Positions 1 through 8,590 of a stretch of 64,000 bases of DNA are shown here, in pieces (position 1 is the stretch's first letter; each line of letters begins with the position of its first letter). The stretch is taken from positions 16,075-80,074 of the forward strand of contig JASHQI010000186.1 in NCBI GenBank assembly GCA_030037645.1, read 5' to 3'. The notes under the pieces were generated by a model. That model made no database searches and was not told the origin of the DNA. It saw only the letters and a program-made list of their open reading frames with translations. The translations under genes were made by a program, and so were the position numbers. This DNA is from Xanthobacteraceae bacterium (GTDB lineage: Bacteria; Pseudomonadota; Alphaproteobacteria; Rhizobiales; Xanthobacteraceae).

Positions 1-1230
1 GAAATAGAGATTGTTTTGGGCATCCGCCGCCATGCCGTAGGGTCCGTGCTGATAGCCTTTGGAAAGCAGCTTGTAGGGATCGATGAGCTGGTATTTCCCA
101 GTTTTCAGATCAAGGCGCATGATCTCCTGCTTGGCAACGTCATTGGTCCACACCTTGCCATCGACCTTGAAGGCGCGCGGCATCACCATTGACTGCTGCA
201 TGGCGTCGCTGTCGAGATTTGGCTGGATGGGGAAGATTTGAAACGTCTTCGTTTTCATGTCGAACTTGGCGAGCCCGGTCTGGAACATCAGGGCGAGCCA
301 TAAATTGCCGTCGGCGTCCGGCTCGAGGTCGAGCGTGCCGGTCGGCGCGTTGGGCTTACTCACGGGAATAGGAAAGTCGCGATTGGCGCCTGTCTTCGGA
401 TCGAGCTCACCGAGGTAATTTTCAACAAAGTTCGAATACCAGACATTGCCCTGCGCGTCGGTACGCACGTCATGGGGCGCAATCGTTTTGCGCGGCAAGT
501 CATATTCGGTGATGACCACGCGCGTGGCGCGGCCTTTGGGTCGCGGCAGGGTTTGCAATTTGTAGGGCCAGGTCGGCCCGTGGCTCAGATTCACGGTGGC
601 AAGATAATCGGCAAACTTGCGCGCCAGATCCTGACGCACGTTGCGTCGCGCGACGCGCAACTGTACGCGCGCCTGTGTGGTGTTGTTGGCGTACTGCGCC
701 ATGCGATTGATGACCGCGAGGAACTGCTCGCCGTTATAGGTCGAGCGCGCGATGCGCTCCAAGGTGTGACAACTCATACATTCGAGCAGCGGCCACTTCT
801 GCGCCGGCGTGCCGGGCATGCTCATGAACCATTCGGTATTGGTAAGCTGTGCCGCCAGGTCCGAGGTCGGGCGTAGCTTGATCGCAATCTCGGTCGATGT
901 CGCGCCGAGATCGACCGATCGCGGGCCGTCGAGATCGTAACCCTCGGCGCGAATGCGCAGCATGTAATGCCCGGGGGCAAGTCGGCCGTCTGGAAAGCGG
1001 AAGTGGCCGTGCGCGTCGCTGACAACGGTGACGGTGATCGGCGAGCCGGCCTTCTGCGCGCTAACCAGCACACCTTCCATCGCGCCCTCCAGAGCGGACC
1101 TCACCGATCCGCTCAGTGTCTGCGCGCAGCAAAAGCCCGTTTGCCAGCCAATGAGCAGGGCCCCAGCCCCGACAAGGCACCAGTTCCTTATTCTCGGTTT
1201 ATGAAAAAACATGCGCTTCCCTCGCGTCAT
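1..1230 (-). CDS. Carboxypeptidase-regulatory-like / c-heme / Vgb-type beta-propeller protein (partial)
   Basis: The reading frame is open from 1230 to the window edge, so the C-terminus is missing. An N-terminal signal sequence (basic MTRGKRMFFHKPRIR, then a hydrophobic stretch ending near CCAQT) points to export. Residues about 40-105 look like a carboxypeptidase-regulatory-like (transthyretin-fold) domain (MEGVLVSAQKAG, HGHFRFPDGRLAPG, GYDLDGP). A CMSCH motif at residues 151-155 is a c-type heme site. From about residue 210 the repeats (APHDVRTDAQGNVWYSN, LDLEPDADGNLWLAL) match the streptogramin-lyase (Vgb) type propeller. I infer a periplasmic redox or binding protein; the substrate is unknown. 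ATG at 1230 is chosen because it gives a full signal peptide; 1212 is an alternative. It is the last gene of a leftward set starting at 3372. Confidence 0.75.
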   Translation of the reverse strand, partial: MTRGKRMFFHKPRIRNWCLVGAGALLIGWQTGFCCAQTLSGSVRSALEGAMEGVLVSAQKAGSPITVTVVSDAHGHFRFPDGRLAPGHYMLRIRAEGYDLDGPRSVDLGATSTEIAIKLRPTSDLAAQLTNTEWFMSMPGTPAQKWPLLECMSCHTLERIARSTYNGEQFLAVINRMAQYANNTTQARVQLRVARRNVRQDLARKFADYLATVNLSHGPTWPYKLQTLPRPKGRATRVVITEYDLPRKTIAPHDVRTDAQGNVWYSNFVENYLGELDPKTGANRDFPIPVSKPNAPTGTLDLEPDADGNLWLALMFQTGLAKFDMKTKTFQIFPIQPNLDSDAMQQSMVMPRAFKVDGKVWTNDVAKQEIMRLDLKTGKYQLIDPYKLLSKGYQHGPYGMAADAQNNLYF

Positions 1231-1313
1231 GTCGTCATTCGCCAAGGCCAGGCCGGCCACGAGCGCATGAAGCGAATGTCAAATCCAAAGCTCCACTACG
1301 ACTGATATTTGCC

Positions 1314-1385
1314 AGTGGTCCTTTGATTCCAACATCCGCATGTGAGTCTGCCAAACCGGGATGCAAATGTTGGAATTGAACCACT
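1314..1385. repeat. Palindromic intergenic repeat, copy 1
   Basis: Arms AGTGGTCC-TTT-GATTCCAAC (1314-1333) and GTTGGAATTGAACCACT (1369-1385) are inverted copies around a 35-base centre. A preceding module GAAGCGAATGTCAAATCC (from 1269) is also shared with the second copy at 55335-55450. It supplies part of the stop codon of the gene ending at 1384. Confidence 0.8.
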
Positions 1386-1779
1386 AGCTTTTCTTCAGAT
1401 AGCACTCGATTTCGATCGGAGCGGTCGGGTCGGTATGCGGTTGGCGCACGACATTCGCCTGCGTGTAGCCGTCCTTGGCACAGGAAATTGTGACGTCGTT
1501 CGGATTAATGTCTTTGCCGAAGCCGGGGATCTTGTAGACGCCCAGGATGTCGGTGCGCGTCACCAGCGCGCCGCGGTCCTTGAGCGACGCGGTGACTTTG
1601 GCGTCTGGCACTCCCGGACCGTCGACTTCACGCACAAAACCAAAATAGGAGGGCCCCTCGTCCTCACTGGCAATGTCCTGGTCGCTGAAGCCGATGCCTC
1701 CTGCTCGAAGCAGGCCCGGAACGGCAAACCCGAACGCAACGACCAGAGCCACACGCAACCACACGCGATCGAGCGTCAT
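1384..1779 (-). CDS. Exported carboxypeptidase-regulatory-like domain protein
   Basis: A 131-residue protein with an N-terminal signal peptide (MTLDRVWLRVALVVAFGF, cleavage probably near LLRAGG) followed by one small beta domain: FGFVREVDGPGVPDAKVTA, TDILGVYKIPGFG, CAKDGY. This pattern of 'modifiable extension, then GYYKI/PGF, then DGY' is that of carboxypeptidase-regulatory-like or PEGA-like domains, which are usually structural or binding modules in the periplasm. Start at ATG 1779 is preferred over the longer frame to 1860, because it has a good ribosome site (AGGAAGGAACTGC) and the longer version would translate the palindrome at 1792-1866. The next gene downstream contains the same kind of domain, so the two may act together. 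Function is not known. Confidence 0.65.
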   Translation of the reverse strand: MTLDRVWLRVALVVAFGFAVPGLLRAGGIGFSDQDIASEDEGPSYFGFVREVDGPGVPDAKVTASLKDRGALVTRTDILGVYKIPGFGKDINPNDVTISCAKDGYTQANVVRQPHTDPTAPIEIECYLKKS

Positions 1780-1791
1780 GCAGTTCCTTCC

Positions 1792-1866
1792 TAGAGCATG
1801 ATCCCGAAAAAGCCTGCCCTGGATGTGATCAAGGGTGGCACGGTTTCCTGAAGGGATCATGCTCTA
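1792..1866. repeat. REP-like palindrome (tagagcatgatccc family)
   Basis: Perfect 14-base inverted arms TAGAGCATGATCCC (1792-1805) and GGGATCATGCTCTA (1853-1866). The same family occurs at 48071. Such elements are scattered between genes in many Rhizobiales genomes. Confidence 0.85.
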
Positions 1867-1876
1867 ACAATAGCGA

Positions 1877-1914
1877 GAGCGGGATGGCGATTCGAAGATT
1901 AAGTCATCCCGCTC
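1877..1914 (-). terminator. Possible hairpin terminator downstream of the 2078-2464 gene
   Basis: GAGCGGGATG (1877-1886) and CATCCCGCTC (1905-1914) form a 10-bp perfect stem with an 18-base loop. It lies about 165 bases past the stop of the upstream gene. There is no clear T-run on the leftward strand, so termination is only a possibility; it may be another palindromic repeat. Confidence 0.35.
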
Positions 1915-2077
1915 CAGACAAGCCCTGCCCCCGCTGCGCTGGAGCGCTCAGCGCCGACGCGGGGCGCAATTTATCGCGTCAGGTTACCGCTGAGAAGACA
2001 GGCGCCGTCGGCCGTTCATTTATAATAATGAGCCGACCCCAACAGCAGCGCGTGGATCGATCCCCAAGCGCCGCGGG

Positions 2078-2464
2078 TCACGGCGTGCTTGCCGTCGGAT
2101 ATGGCTGCCAAAACCACCCGGACATGAACCTGATGCATTTTGCGCTGTACGGTGCGTTCTCGTTGCTGGGCGGACATGCTGGACCCTGCGACTCGGCAGA
2201 TCCGCGCCCGCCAGACGAGACCGCCGGCACGTCCGCCACGGGGCGCACCGGCGGATGCATGGCGGGCAATACCCCTCCGTCAATGAACTTAATGCAGGCC
2301 ATGCTGAACGGAACGTCGTCCCTATTGGGACAGACTGAAGCAGCCGGCGGCGCACCTTCGGCGGCCGCCGGCGTTCCGATGACGACGCGATTATTGTGCT
2401 CGATCCACAGCAATCCGGCTGCGACGGCGAGCACAAACGCAACGTCGAGCTTGGACAGCACCAT
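2078..2464 (-). CDS. Membrane-anchored hypothetical protein with duplicated Cys motif
   Basis: A 128-residue protein with one N-terminal membrane segment (LDVAFVLAVAAGLLWIEH) or uncleaved signal. I do not recognise a family. The visible feature is an internal duplication: CPNRDDVPFSMACIKF and CPPSNENAPYSAKCIRF, that is C-P-x6-P-(F/Y)-S-x2-C-I-(K/R)-F followed by hydrophobic and G. Each copy has two cysteines 11 apart, which could form a disulphide or hold a cofactor in the periplasm. The two copies are separated by a proline-rich linker. The start lies 9 bases after the stop of the upstream membrane-protein gene, so they are probably co-transcribed. Confidence 0.6.
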   Translation of the reverse strand: MVLSKLDVAFVLAVAAGLLWIEHNNRVVIGTPAAAEGAPPAASVCPNRDDVPFSMACIKFIDGGVLPAMHPPVRPVADVPAVSSGGRGSAESQGPACPPSNENAPYSAKCIRFMSGWFWQPYPTASTP

Positions 2465-2473
2465 TACGGCCCC

Positions 2474-2884
2474 TCATTGACCGAGGCCGAAGGCGAGCTT
2501 CCACCACGGCATCAATGCGTAGATCACGTAAGGAATCGCCAAGATCGGGAAGATCCAGATCAGGGCGAGCGGAATTTTCTTGGTGATGCTCTCCGGAAGA
2601 AGCATGGCGATGATGCTGAGGACCACGCATATGATGATGGCCGTCAGCGTGAAGCCGTACCATAGCATGTTCGGCCCTGCCCCCGGCAGAGCACCGCCAT
2701 TTCCCCAGGCCAAGTGGTTGATCGCAGGCCAGTAGGTGACCAGCGGCAAGTTGAAATACACGACCAGGCAATAGACCACCGGCCCGGTGATGGAGAAGGT
2801 CGTGGCGAATGTCTTGAACTTGGCCGACGCCGCCAAGGACGATGTGGCGGGCGTTGACCTAGACGTCGTTGTCGTTGTGCTCAT
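2474..2884 (-). CDS. Small integral membrane protein
   Basis: A 136-residue protein starting MSTTTTTSRST, with a Ser/Thr-rich N-terminus and about three hydrophobic segments (ITGPVVYCLVVYFNL, GFTLTAIIICVVLSIIAML, ALIWIFPILAIPYVIYAL). The ATG at 2884 overlaps the stop of the upstream gene (ATGA), which is strong evidence for translational coupling and for this start rather than the longer frame to 2941. No family recognised. Together with the upstream membrane protein and the downstream heme protein it may form a membrane module, but this is inference from gene order only. Confidence 0.65.
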   Translation of the reverse strand: MSTTTTTSRSTPATSSLAASAKFKTFATTFSITGPVVYCLVVYFNLPLVTYWPAINHLAWGNGGALPGAGPNMLWYGFTLTAIIICVVLSIIAMLLPESITKKIPLALIWIFPILAIPYVIYALMPWWKLAFGLGQ

Positions 2885-3372
2885 GATCCGAACCCGCGGG
2901 TGTTGTTGAGAACGTGGCCGACGATGAAGAGAAACCAGCACATGACCGCGAGCACCAAGGTTACTCCCTTGCGCGCATTGTCATATTCCGGGTTCTGGGC
3001 GTTCTTCCAGAAGAACCAATAGCCCGGCAGCAGAACGAGGCCGAGCGTCGCGACGTGCTCCTTGAAATCAAAGAAACCGCCGGTCTTGTAGAAGTGCCCC
3101 GCTTCGAGCGGAATCCGAATGTAGGTGCGATACTTGGTGTAGATGAACGAGCCGACAAGGAAGGTCAGCACCCACAGAACGCAAACCGCGGTAGCATATC
3201 CGGCAGCGGGCACCGAACGGAAGCGTGTCACGATGCCACCGGCGTGCTGACGCGCGGGCAACGCGACGGCCATGGCCTGGTGGGTCAGCGCTCCGAGCAA
3301 GCCAACTGCCAAGATCAGGTGCAGGAACAGCCACAGGGTCCAAAATGCGTTGGTCGATATAACTCCGTTCAT
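2881..3372 (-). CDS. Multi-pass membrane protein, first gene of the leftward operon
   Basis: A 163-residue protein with four probable membrane helices (FWTLWLFLHLILAVGLLGAL, AAGYATAVCVLWVLTFLVGS, EHVATLGLVLLPGYWFFW, GVTLVLAVMCWFLFIVGHVL). Histidines lie in or near the helices (FLHLIL, ALTHQAM, IVGHVL), a pattern that could bind heme, but I cannot name a family. It is followed by ATGA-coupled and closely spaced genes that end with the c-heme/propeller protein, so an electron-transfer role is possible. Its promoter must lie in 3373-3571. Confidence 0.6.
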   Translation of the reverse strand: MNGVISTNAFWTLWLFLHLILAVGLLGALTHQAMAVALPARQHAGGIVTRFRSVPAAGYATAVCVLWVLTFLVGSFIYTKYRTYIRIPLEAGHFYKTGGFFDFKEHVATLGLVLLPGYWFFWKNAQNPEYDNARKGVTLVLAVMCWFLFIVGHVLNNTRGFGS

Positions 3373-3571
3373 TGTGTCTTTCCTCCCGTCTCACCGCATT
3401 AATCGAAACGCGCAAATACAACATGCCGAAGGGGCACGTCCGCGCCCCTCTACACTGAGTTCAAGTGTAAAGCGCATTTTCGTGCTCGACAATTTAATAA
3501 GGTTGCCACGATAAAGAATGGAATGAGTCTAATTCACATGGTCGCATGGTCTCACCGCCCCGGCGCCGCAA
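3373..3571. other. Intergenic gap between cckA end and the leftward membrane-protein operon
   Basis: The gap is AT-richer than its surroundings around 3480-3520 and should hold the promoter of the leftward operon. No clear -35/-10 pair, CtrA box or sigma-54 site was recognised here. Confidence 0.4.
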
Positions 3572-6151
3572 TCAGGCCGCGAGCGTCTCTTTCACCGCTT
3601 CGACAAGTTGCTTGAGCGTGAACGGCTTGGCCAGGAATGCGAATTGGCCTTCGGCCGGAAGATTCTTCTGGAACGCGTCCTCGGCATAGCCGGAGACGAA
3701 GATGATCCTCAGACTCGGGTCACGGCTGCGCAATTCACGTAGCAGTGTCGGCCCGTCCATTTCGGGCATGACGACGTCGGACACAACGAGATCGATTCGT
3801 CGCTCGCTTCGCTCCAGCAAATCGATCGCCTCGACGCCGTTGCCGGCTTCCAGCACGGTATAGCCGCGCGAAGCGAGGCCGCGCGCGTTGAGCGCCCGCA
3901 AGCCCTCCTCATCCTCAACCAAAAGGATCGTCCCTTCGCCGGTCAAATCGGCGCCGGCGACTTGCTTCGGTTGGACCGCGGAGACGGGCGCAGGCCCGAC
4001 AGCGGAGTCTTCGGCCCCGGCATGCCGGGGCAGGAAGATACGGAACGTCGTGCCCTGGCCCTCGACGGAGTCGACATAAACGAAGCCACCGGTCTGCTTG
4101 ATGATGCCGTACACCGTGGAGAGACCGAGGCCGGTGCCCTTGCCGACATCCTTGGTCGAAAAGAATGGCTCGAAAATCCTGTCGACGATCGCCGCTGGAA
4201 TGCCGGTGCCGGTGTCAGCAACCTCGACAAGCACATAATCAGCCGCCGGCATGCCCTTGGCATGGTATCGCGCACAGTCCGTGGCAGTGACATTGGCGGT
4301 GCGCACGGTAAGCCGCCCACCCTCCGGCATCGCGTCGCGCGCATTGACCGCGAGATTCAGAATCACCTGTTCGAACTGCGAGATATCGACCATCACCGGC
4401 CACAGGTCGCGGCCGTGCACCACTTCGAGGCTGACCCTCTCGCCAATCAGCCGCCGCAGCAGCATATTCAAATCACTCAGCACTTCGCCGAGATCGAGCA
4501 CCTGCGGGCGCAGCGTCTGCTTGCGCGAGAAGGCAAGCAAATGCCGCACCAGACTAGCCGCCCGGTTGGCGTTCTGCTTGATCTGCATAATGTCTTGGAA
4601 CGACGGATCGGTCGGCCTATGCGCATTCAATAAAAAATCGGTCGCCATCATGATGGCGCCAAGGACATTATTGAAATCATGCGCCATGCCGCCGGCAAGC
4701 TGACCGATCGACTCCATCTTCTGCTGCTGAATGAGCTTTGCCTCGAGCTCGCGCTGGGCCGTCGTTTCCAGCGCATAAACGATCGCCATTTCCTGGTCGT
4801 GCTCCGCCCCCTCGACCGCCGTGACATAGAAGCGTCCGAAGCGCTCGGCTTGACCGGCCAGCATGGCATCGACCGGTGCAATATCGCCTTTGCCTTCCGC
4901 GGCCTGCCTGATGGGCGCTTCGAGCGCCGACCGATCGCGCTCGGCAACGATGCTAAGGATCGAGCGATCTTCGCCTTGGCCATCCGCGCCGCGCAGGCCG
5001 CGAAAGAGCCGCGCGAACAGCGGATTCGTGCGTATGACTCCGCCCTGCTTGTCGATGGTCGCAATTGCCATTGGCGTATTGTGAAAGAAACGCATGAAGC
5101 GAATGTCAGCGGCGCGCTGCGGATCGGTGCCGTCGTCGTGCGCGCGATTGAGCACGAGCGTGCGCGACGCGATCGGCGTGCCATCGGCGCCGAAGGCAAG
5201 CTTATGAAAAAGTCGAACCGGAAGTGTGCGCCCGCCGCGGGTTCGCAGATCGAGGTCGAGCACTTCAGTCCTGACCTCGCCCGGTGCCCCTCGCAGCGTC
5301 GTCAGCAGCGCCGCGCCGTCGCCCGCGACTAGATCCGCAAGCTTAAGGCCCCCTGAGCCGACCTGGGCCAGGTCCTGGTCGAGCCAGTTGGCAAGGGTCG
5401 CGTTGAGGTAGACGACATCACCTTCGGCGTCGAGCGAGAAAAAACCGGCAGGCGCATGATCGAGATAGTCGATCGCATGCTGCAACTCCTGGAAGACATT
5501 CTCCTGCCGCTCGCGCTCGCGCGTCACGTCGCTGAGCGACCAGACGGTTAGGCGGCTGTTGCGTCCGCCCTTGTCGAGCGGGCGAATCCGCAGACGCAGC
5601 CAGCGCGCGGGGCGTCCTTTGCTTCCGGCAATGCGCACTTCCTCTTGCAGGCTCATGCCTTCACGCGCTGCTTTCAGCAAGCGATAGACGGCCTCGGACG
5701 CGTCCGCGTCGCCGATGAACACGCGCTCGACCGGCCGCATTTCGTCTGCATTCGAAGCATTGATCAGATCGAGATAGGCGGCGTTGGCGTAGACCACACG
5801 GCCGTCCTCAGCGGTGACGACGACACCGTCGACAGCGCTATCGACAACCGCCTTGATCAGCGGATTGACGGTCGGCGTGGTCGAAAGGCGCAGGATGCCG
5901 CTCGCGAGCGCGAACAGCGAGAACACCCCGACCGTTCCCAACGCTGCAAGGAAGGCAAGGATATATGGCTCGGCGTTGCTCTGGCCGAACACAACGATGC
6001 CGGCGGCGGCGGCCACCAGCGCGCCGGCGATCACAAGCACGAGGATGAGGCTGCCGCTGCGGTCCGCGCCGGCCATGCGGTCGATCACCCGGCGCACGGA
6101 GCCGACACCGGTCTGTTGCCGGTCCTGTGTGACCGTATTCTGCGTCATCAT
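3572..6151 (-). CDS. cckA: Cell-cycle hybrid sensor histidine kinase CckA
   Basis: An 859-residue hybrid kinase. It has two N-terminal membrane helices ([20 protein letters not shown] and [20 protein letters not shown]), PAS-type sensing regions ([35 protein letters not shown]; a third starting [13 protein letters not shown]), a HisKA domain with phospho-acceptor His491 in [11 protein letters not shown], an HATPase domain ([34 protein letters not shown]) and a C-terminal receiver domain with Asp792 ([12 protein letters not shown]) and Lys in LAKPF. Order and motifs match CckA, the kinase/phosphatase that feeds the ChpT-CtrA phosphorelay controlling the cell cycle and flagellar genes in alphaproteobacteria. 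ATG 6151 is chosen because the longer frame to 6253 reads through a palindromic repeat. CtrA-type boxes elsewhere in the window make the location meaningful. Confidence 0.9.
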   Translation of the reverse strand: MMTQNTVTQDRQQTGVGSVRRVIDRMAGADRSGSLILVLVIAGALVAAAAGIVVFGQSNAEPYILAFLAALGTVGVFSLFALASGILRLSTTPTVNPLIKAVVDSAVDGVVVTAEDGRVVYANAAYLDLINASNADEMRPVERVFIGDADASEAVYRLLKAAREGMSLQEEVRIAGSKGRPARWLRLRIRPLDKGGRNSRLTVWSLSDVTRERERQENVFQELQHAIDYLDHAPAGFFSLDAEGDVVYLNATLANWLDQDLAQVGSGGLKLADLVAGDGAALLTTLRGAPGEVRTEVLDLDLRTRGGRTLPVRLFHKLAFGADGTPIASRTLVLNRAHDDGTDPQRAADIRFMRFFHNTPMAIATIDKQGGVIRTNPLFARLFRGLRGADGQGEDRSILSIVAERDRSALEAPIRQAAEGKGDIAPVDAMLAGQAERFGRFYVTAVEGAEHDQEMAIVYALETTAQRELEAKLIQQQKMESIGQLAGGMAHDFNNVLGAIMMATDFLLNAHRPTDPSFQDIMQIKQNANRAASLVRHLLAFSRKQTLRPQVLDLGEVLSDLNMLLRRLIGERVSLEVVHGRDLWPVMVDISQFEQVILNLAVNARDAMPEGGRLTVRTANVTATDCARYHAKGMPAADYVLVEVADTGTGIPAAIVDRIFEPFFSTKDVGKGTGLGLSTVYGIIKQTGGFVYVDSVEGQGTTFRIFLPRHAGAEDSAVGPAPVSAVQPKQVAGADLTGEGTILLVEDEEGLRALNARGLASRGYTVLEAGNGVEAIDLLERSERRIDLVVSDVVMPEMDGPTLLRELRSRDPSLRIIFVSGYAEDAFQKNLPAEGQFAFLAKPFTLKQLVEAVKETLAA

Positions 6152-6209
6152 GTTCGACCCGCTCGTCCCCGCGCGTGCAGGACTTCCATGCGCTACGCCC
6201 GGCGATGGA

Positions 6210-6248
6210 TTCCCGCTGTGGCGGGAATGAGCGGAAAGACGTTTCCGC
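6210..6248. repeat. Two adjacent small palindromes between flhB and cckA
   Basis: TTCCCGC-TGTG-GCGGGAA (6210-6227) and GCGGAAA-GACG-TTTCCGC (6231-6248) are perfect 7-bp hairpins. The first resembles the 'gattcccgc..gcgggaatg' repeats found between genes in many proteobacteria. They may also act as transcription stop or RNA-processing sites after flhB. Confidence 0.6.
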
Positions 6249-6329
6249 CGCACTTCCAGTGCCTCGCCTCACTGAATCGCGCAAGAGGCTTTTGCAGCGT
6301 GCCTAATAACTCATCTTGGGAAAGTGGTG

Positions 6330-7400
6330 TCACCTCGCCACCAAGCGCCGCAACCGCATCAGGTAGCCAATAATCTCAGCGACGGCGCGGTAGTGTTCCG
6401 GCGGAATTTCCTGATCGATTTCCACCGTGCCGTGCAGCGCGCGTGCAAGCGGCGGGTTTTCCACAACTGGGATGCCATGCGCTTGCGCCACCTCGCGGAT
6501 TCGGCGTGCGATCAAATCAACGCCCTTGGCGACGCAGACCGGTGCGTTCATCCCGCGCTCATATTTCAGCGCGACGGCGAAATGGATAGGGTTGGCGATG
6601 ACGACGGAAGCCTTTGGCACCGCGGCCATCATGCGCTTGCGCATTCGGGCTTGCCGCAACTGCCGAAGTTTGCCCTTGATGATCGGGTCACCCTCGGTCT
6701 GGCGGAACTCTTCCTTCATCTGACGCATCGACATTTTTTGCCGCTCGTACCATTGCCGATATTGGAACAGGTAATCGGCTGCCGCGACGATGGCGAGAAT
6801 TGCAACGACAGTTCCGAGCATCTGCAACGCAAGGCTCTGAGTAAACGGCAGAATCGCGACCGGGTCGGCGGCGACGAGTCCCGCAATTTGCCGACGCTGC
6901 GGCCACAACAAAGATGCGATCACGGCGCCGATCGTCGCGAGCTTGACAAGCCCTTTGGCGAAATTGGCGAGCCCCTGCCTGGAAAACAGGCGAGCGAGTC
7001 CCGCCGCCGGCGAAATTCTTGCCAGGCGAGGAATGATCGGCTCGATGGAGAGCACGATGCGATGCTGAATCGTCGTACCCACCAGCGCTGCGAGCGCCAG
7101 CATCAGAAATGGAATGCCGAGAGCGGTAAGGACGTCTACGGCGAGAGTCTTGACGAGATTATCGAGTGCCGGCCCGTCGGTCGGAATCTGATAGGAATTG
7201 GCGAGAACACCACGCAACGTGGTTGCAAGACTGTCCGCCATGGGCGCCGCAAAAACCATGAGCATCATTGCTCCGCCGGCAATCATGAACCAGGTGCTCA
7301 CCTCCGCGCTTTTGACGACATCACCACGCTTGATCGCGTCCTCGAGCCGCTTGAACGTGGGGTCTTGTGTGCGTTCGGTATCGTCGCGTTCATCGGCCAT
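6330..7400 (-). CDS. flhB: Flagellar export switch protein FlhB
   Basis: A 356-residue protein of the FlhB/YscU family, the substrate-specificity switch of the flagellar type III export gate in the inner membrane. It has the N-terminal basic tail (TFKRLEDAIKRGDV), four membrane helices, the conserved cytoplasmic linker (RQMKEEFRQTEGDP) and a C-terminal domain with VVIANPIHFAVALKYE. The self-cleavage motif, normally NPTH, reads N270-P-I-H here: Thr is replaced by Ile. Asn, Pro and His remain. It is the last gene of the flgB-flgC-fliE-fliQ-fliR-flhB group, 9 bases after fliR. Confidence 0.95.
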   Translation of the reverse strand: MADERDDTERTQDPTFKRLEDAIKRGDVVKSAEVSTWFMIAGGAMMLMVFAAPMADSLATTLRGVLANSYQIPTDGPALDNLVKTLAVDVLTALGIPFLMLALAALVGTTIQHRIVLSIEPIIPRLARISPAAGLARLFSRQGLANFAKGLVKLATIGAVIASLLWPQRRQIAGLVAADPVAILPFTQSLALQMLGTVVAILAIVAAADYLFQYRQWYERQKMSMRQMKEEFRQTEGDPIIKGKLRQLRQARMRKRMMAAVPKASVVIANPIHFAVALKYERGMNAPVCVAKGVDLIARRIREVAQAHGIPVVENPPLARALHGTVEIDQEIPPEHYRAVAEIIGYLMRLRRLVAR

Positions 7401-7409
7401 CGCGACCGC

Positions 7410-8180
7410 TCACGCGTGAGGGGCGAGCTGGTGCAACACGCCGCCGGCGTAATCGAGAAAAAGGCCCATCATGGTGCCCAGCACCAGCAGCAGGAAAAGC
7501 AGGCCGATCAGGATCGAAAGCGGCAGCGCGACGAAGAACACCTGCATCTGGGGCATCAGCCGCGACAGCACACCCAATCCGATATTGAACAACAGACTGA
7601 AGGCAAGAAAGGGCGCGGCGAGCTGAATACCAATGCGAAACGCGCCGGAGACCGTTTGGGTCATCAGTGCTGCCACATCGCCTGCGGCGGGCAATTCGCC
7701 AGGGCGAAACAGCGTGTAGCTGTCGTTCAGTGCGGCGATAACGAGGTAATGCATATTTGTTGCGAAGAAGAGCGTTATGCCAAGCATGGTGAGGAAATTG
7801 CCGAGAATCGCGCCTTGCTCGCCTTGGGTCGGATCGACCGAGGTGACAAAACCGAGACCGAGCTGCTGAGCGATCACCGAGCCGGCGACATCGAGCGCGG
7901 AGATAGTCAATCGCGCAGTGAGGCCGAGCACCGCGCCGACCAAAATCTCCTCGATCAGCATGACGATGTCCGGACCAATGGCGCCGGTGTCAATCCGATA
8001 GGCGCTGCGGTGGAGCGGCAAGAGAACAGCGGCAAGGACGAGGCCGATTGTGAGCCGCAGCCGCGGCGAAATGTTCTGTTCGCCAAGCCCCGGCAACAGC
8101 ATCACCATGGTTCCGGTGCGGGCAAATACCAAGAGGAAGGTCGCGCCCAACGCCGGGAGAAAAGATACGTCGATGTGCAC
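7410..8180 (-). CDS. fliR: Flagellar export gate protein FliR
   Basis: About 256 residues, six hydrophobic segments, with the FliR family pattern: FARTGTMVMLLPGLGE near the N-terminus, VLAAVLLPLHR, a conserved centre GLGFVTSVDPTQGEQ and a hydrophobic C-terminus (GLLFLLLVLGTMMGLF). FliR forms, with FliP and FliQ, the helical export gate of the flagellar type III secretion system. The start is either GTG 8180 (MHIDVSFLP, with GCGGG eight bases upstream) or TTG 8186; the GTG gives the usual FliR N-terminus. It follows fliQ after about 14 bases and precedes flhB. Confidence 0.95.
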   Translation of the reverse strand: MHIDVSFLPALGATFLLVFARTGTMVMLLPGLGEQNISPRLRLTIGLVLAAVLLPLHRSAYRIDTGAIGPDIVMLIEEILVGAVLGLTARLTISALDVAGSVIAQQLGLGFVTSVDPTQGEQGAILGNFLTMLGITLFFATNMHYLVIAALNDSYTLFRPGELPAAGDVAALMTQTVSGAFRIGIQLAAPFLAFSLLFNIGLGVLSRLMPQMQVFFVALPLSILIGLLFLLLVLGTMMGLFLDYAGGVLHQLAPHA

Positions 8181-8193
8181 GTCCAAAACCCGC

Positions 8194-8457
8194 TTAGCCG
8201 CTGATGATGTGTGCGGTCAGGCGTAAAAAATTGCTGTGCAGGGCGTCGGCCATGAACGGCAATGCGATCAACATGGCGAGGAAGATCGCAAGAATCTTTG
8301 GAACAAAGACGAGAGTTGTCTCCTGAATTTGGGTCAGCGCCTGCAGCAGCGATACGGCGACACCGACAAAGAGTCCAACCAACATCAACGGCGACGCGAC
8401 AATCAAAAGCGTCCAGATCGCGTCCCGCGCCACGTCCAATACTTCCGGTCCGGTCAT
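8194..8457 (-). CDS. fliQ: Flagellar export gate protein FliQ
   Basis: An 87-residue protein with two membrane hairpin helices (AIWTLLIVASPLMLVGLFVG and ILAIFLAMLIALPFMADAL) joined by the conserved loop SLLQALTQIQETTLVFVPK, diagnostic of FliQ. It is the small subunit of the FliP-FliQ-FliR export gate. It sits between fliE and fliR in a leftward operon; a 133-base gap with a palindromic element separates it from fliE. Confidence 0.95.
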   Translation of the reverse strand: MTGPEVLDVARDAIWTLLIVASPLMLVGLFVGVAVSLLQALTQIQETTLVFVPKILAIFLAMLIALPFMADALHSNFLRLTAHIISG

Positions 8458-8477
8458 GCTGCTCTCCCACCAAAGCC

Positions 8478-8570
8478 CGTCACCCTGACCCCGCCGAAGG
8501 CAAGTTTCGAAGGATGACGACTCCGGGCGACACCCTTCGCGACTTGCCGCGTTCGCACCTCAGGGTGACG
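8478..8570. repeat. Palindromic element between fliE and fliQ
   Basis: Outer arms CGTCACCCTGA (8478-8488) and TCAGGGTGACG (8560-8570) enclose inner arms GGCAAGTTTCGAAGG (8499-8513) and CCTTCGCGACTTGCC (8533-8547). The nested layout over 93 bases is that of a mobile palindromic repeat inserted inside an operon. Folded in the mRNA it could change the ratio of fliE to fliQ-fliR-flhB. Confidence 0.75.
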
Positions 8571-8590
8571 CGCGCACGCTGTGCCGATTT

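Noticed and set aside
1780..1860. N-terminal extension of the 1384-1779 gene
   Set aside because: It would translate the REP palindrome; a good ribosome site stands before ATG 1779.
6152..6253. N-terminal extension of cckA
   Set aside because: The extra 34 codons read through a palindromic repeat and give a low-complexity basic peptide; the start at 6151 fits CckA better.
6324..8204. 626-residue open frame on the + strand
   Set aside because: It runs antisense to flhB and fliR over their full length, has shadow-type composition (many His, Arg, Gln) and no family pattern.
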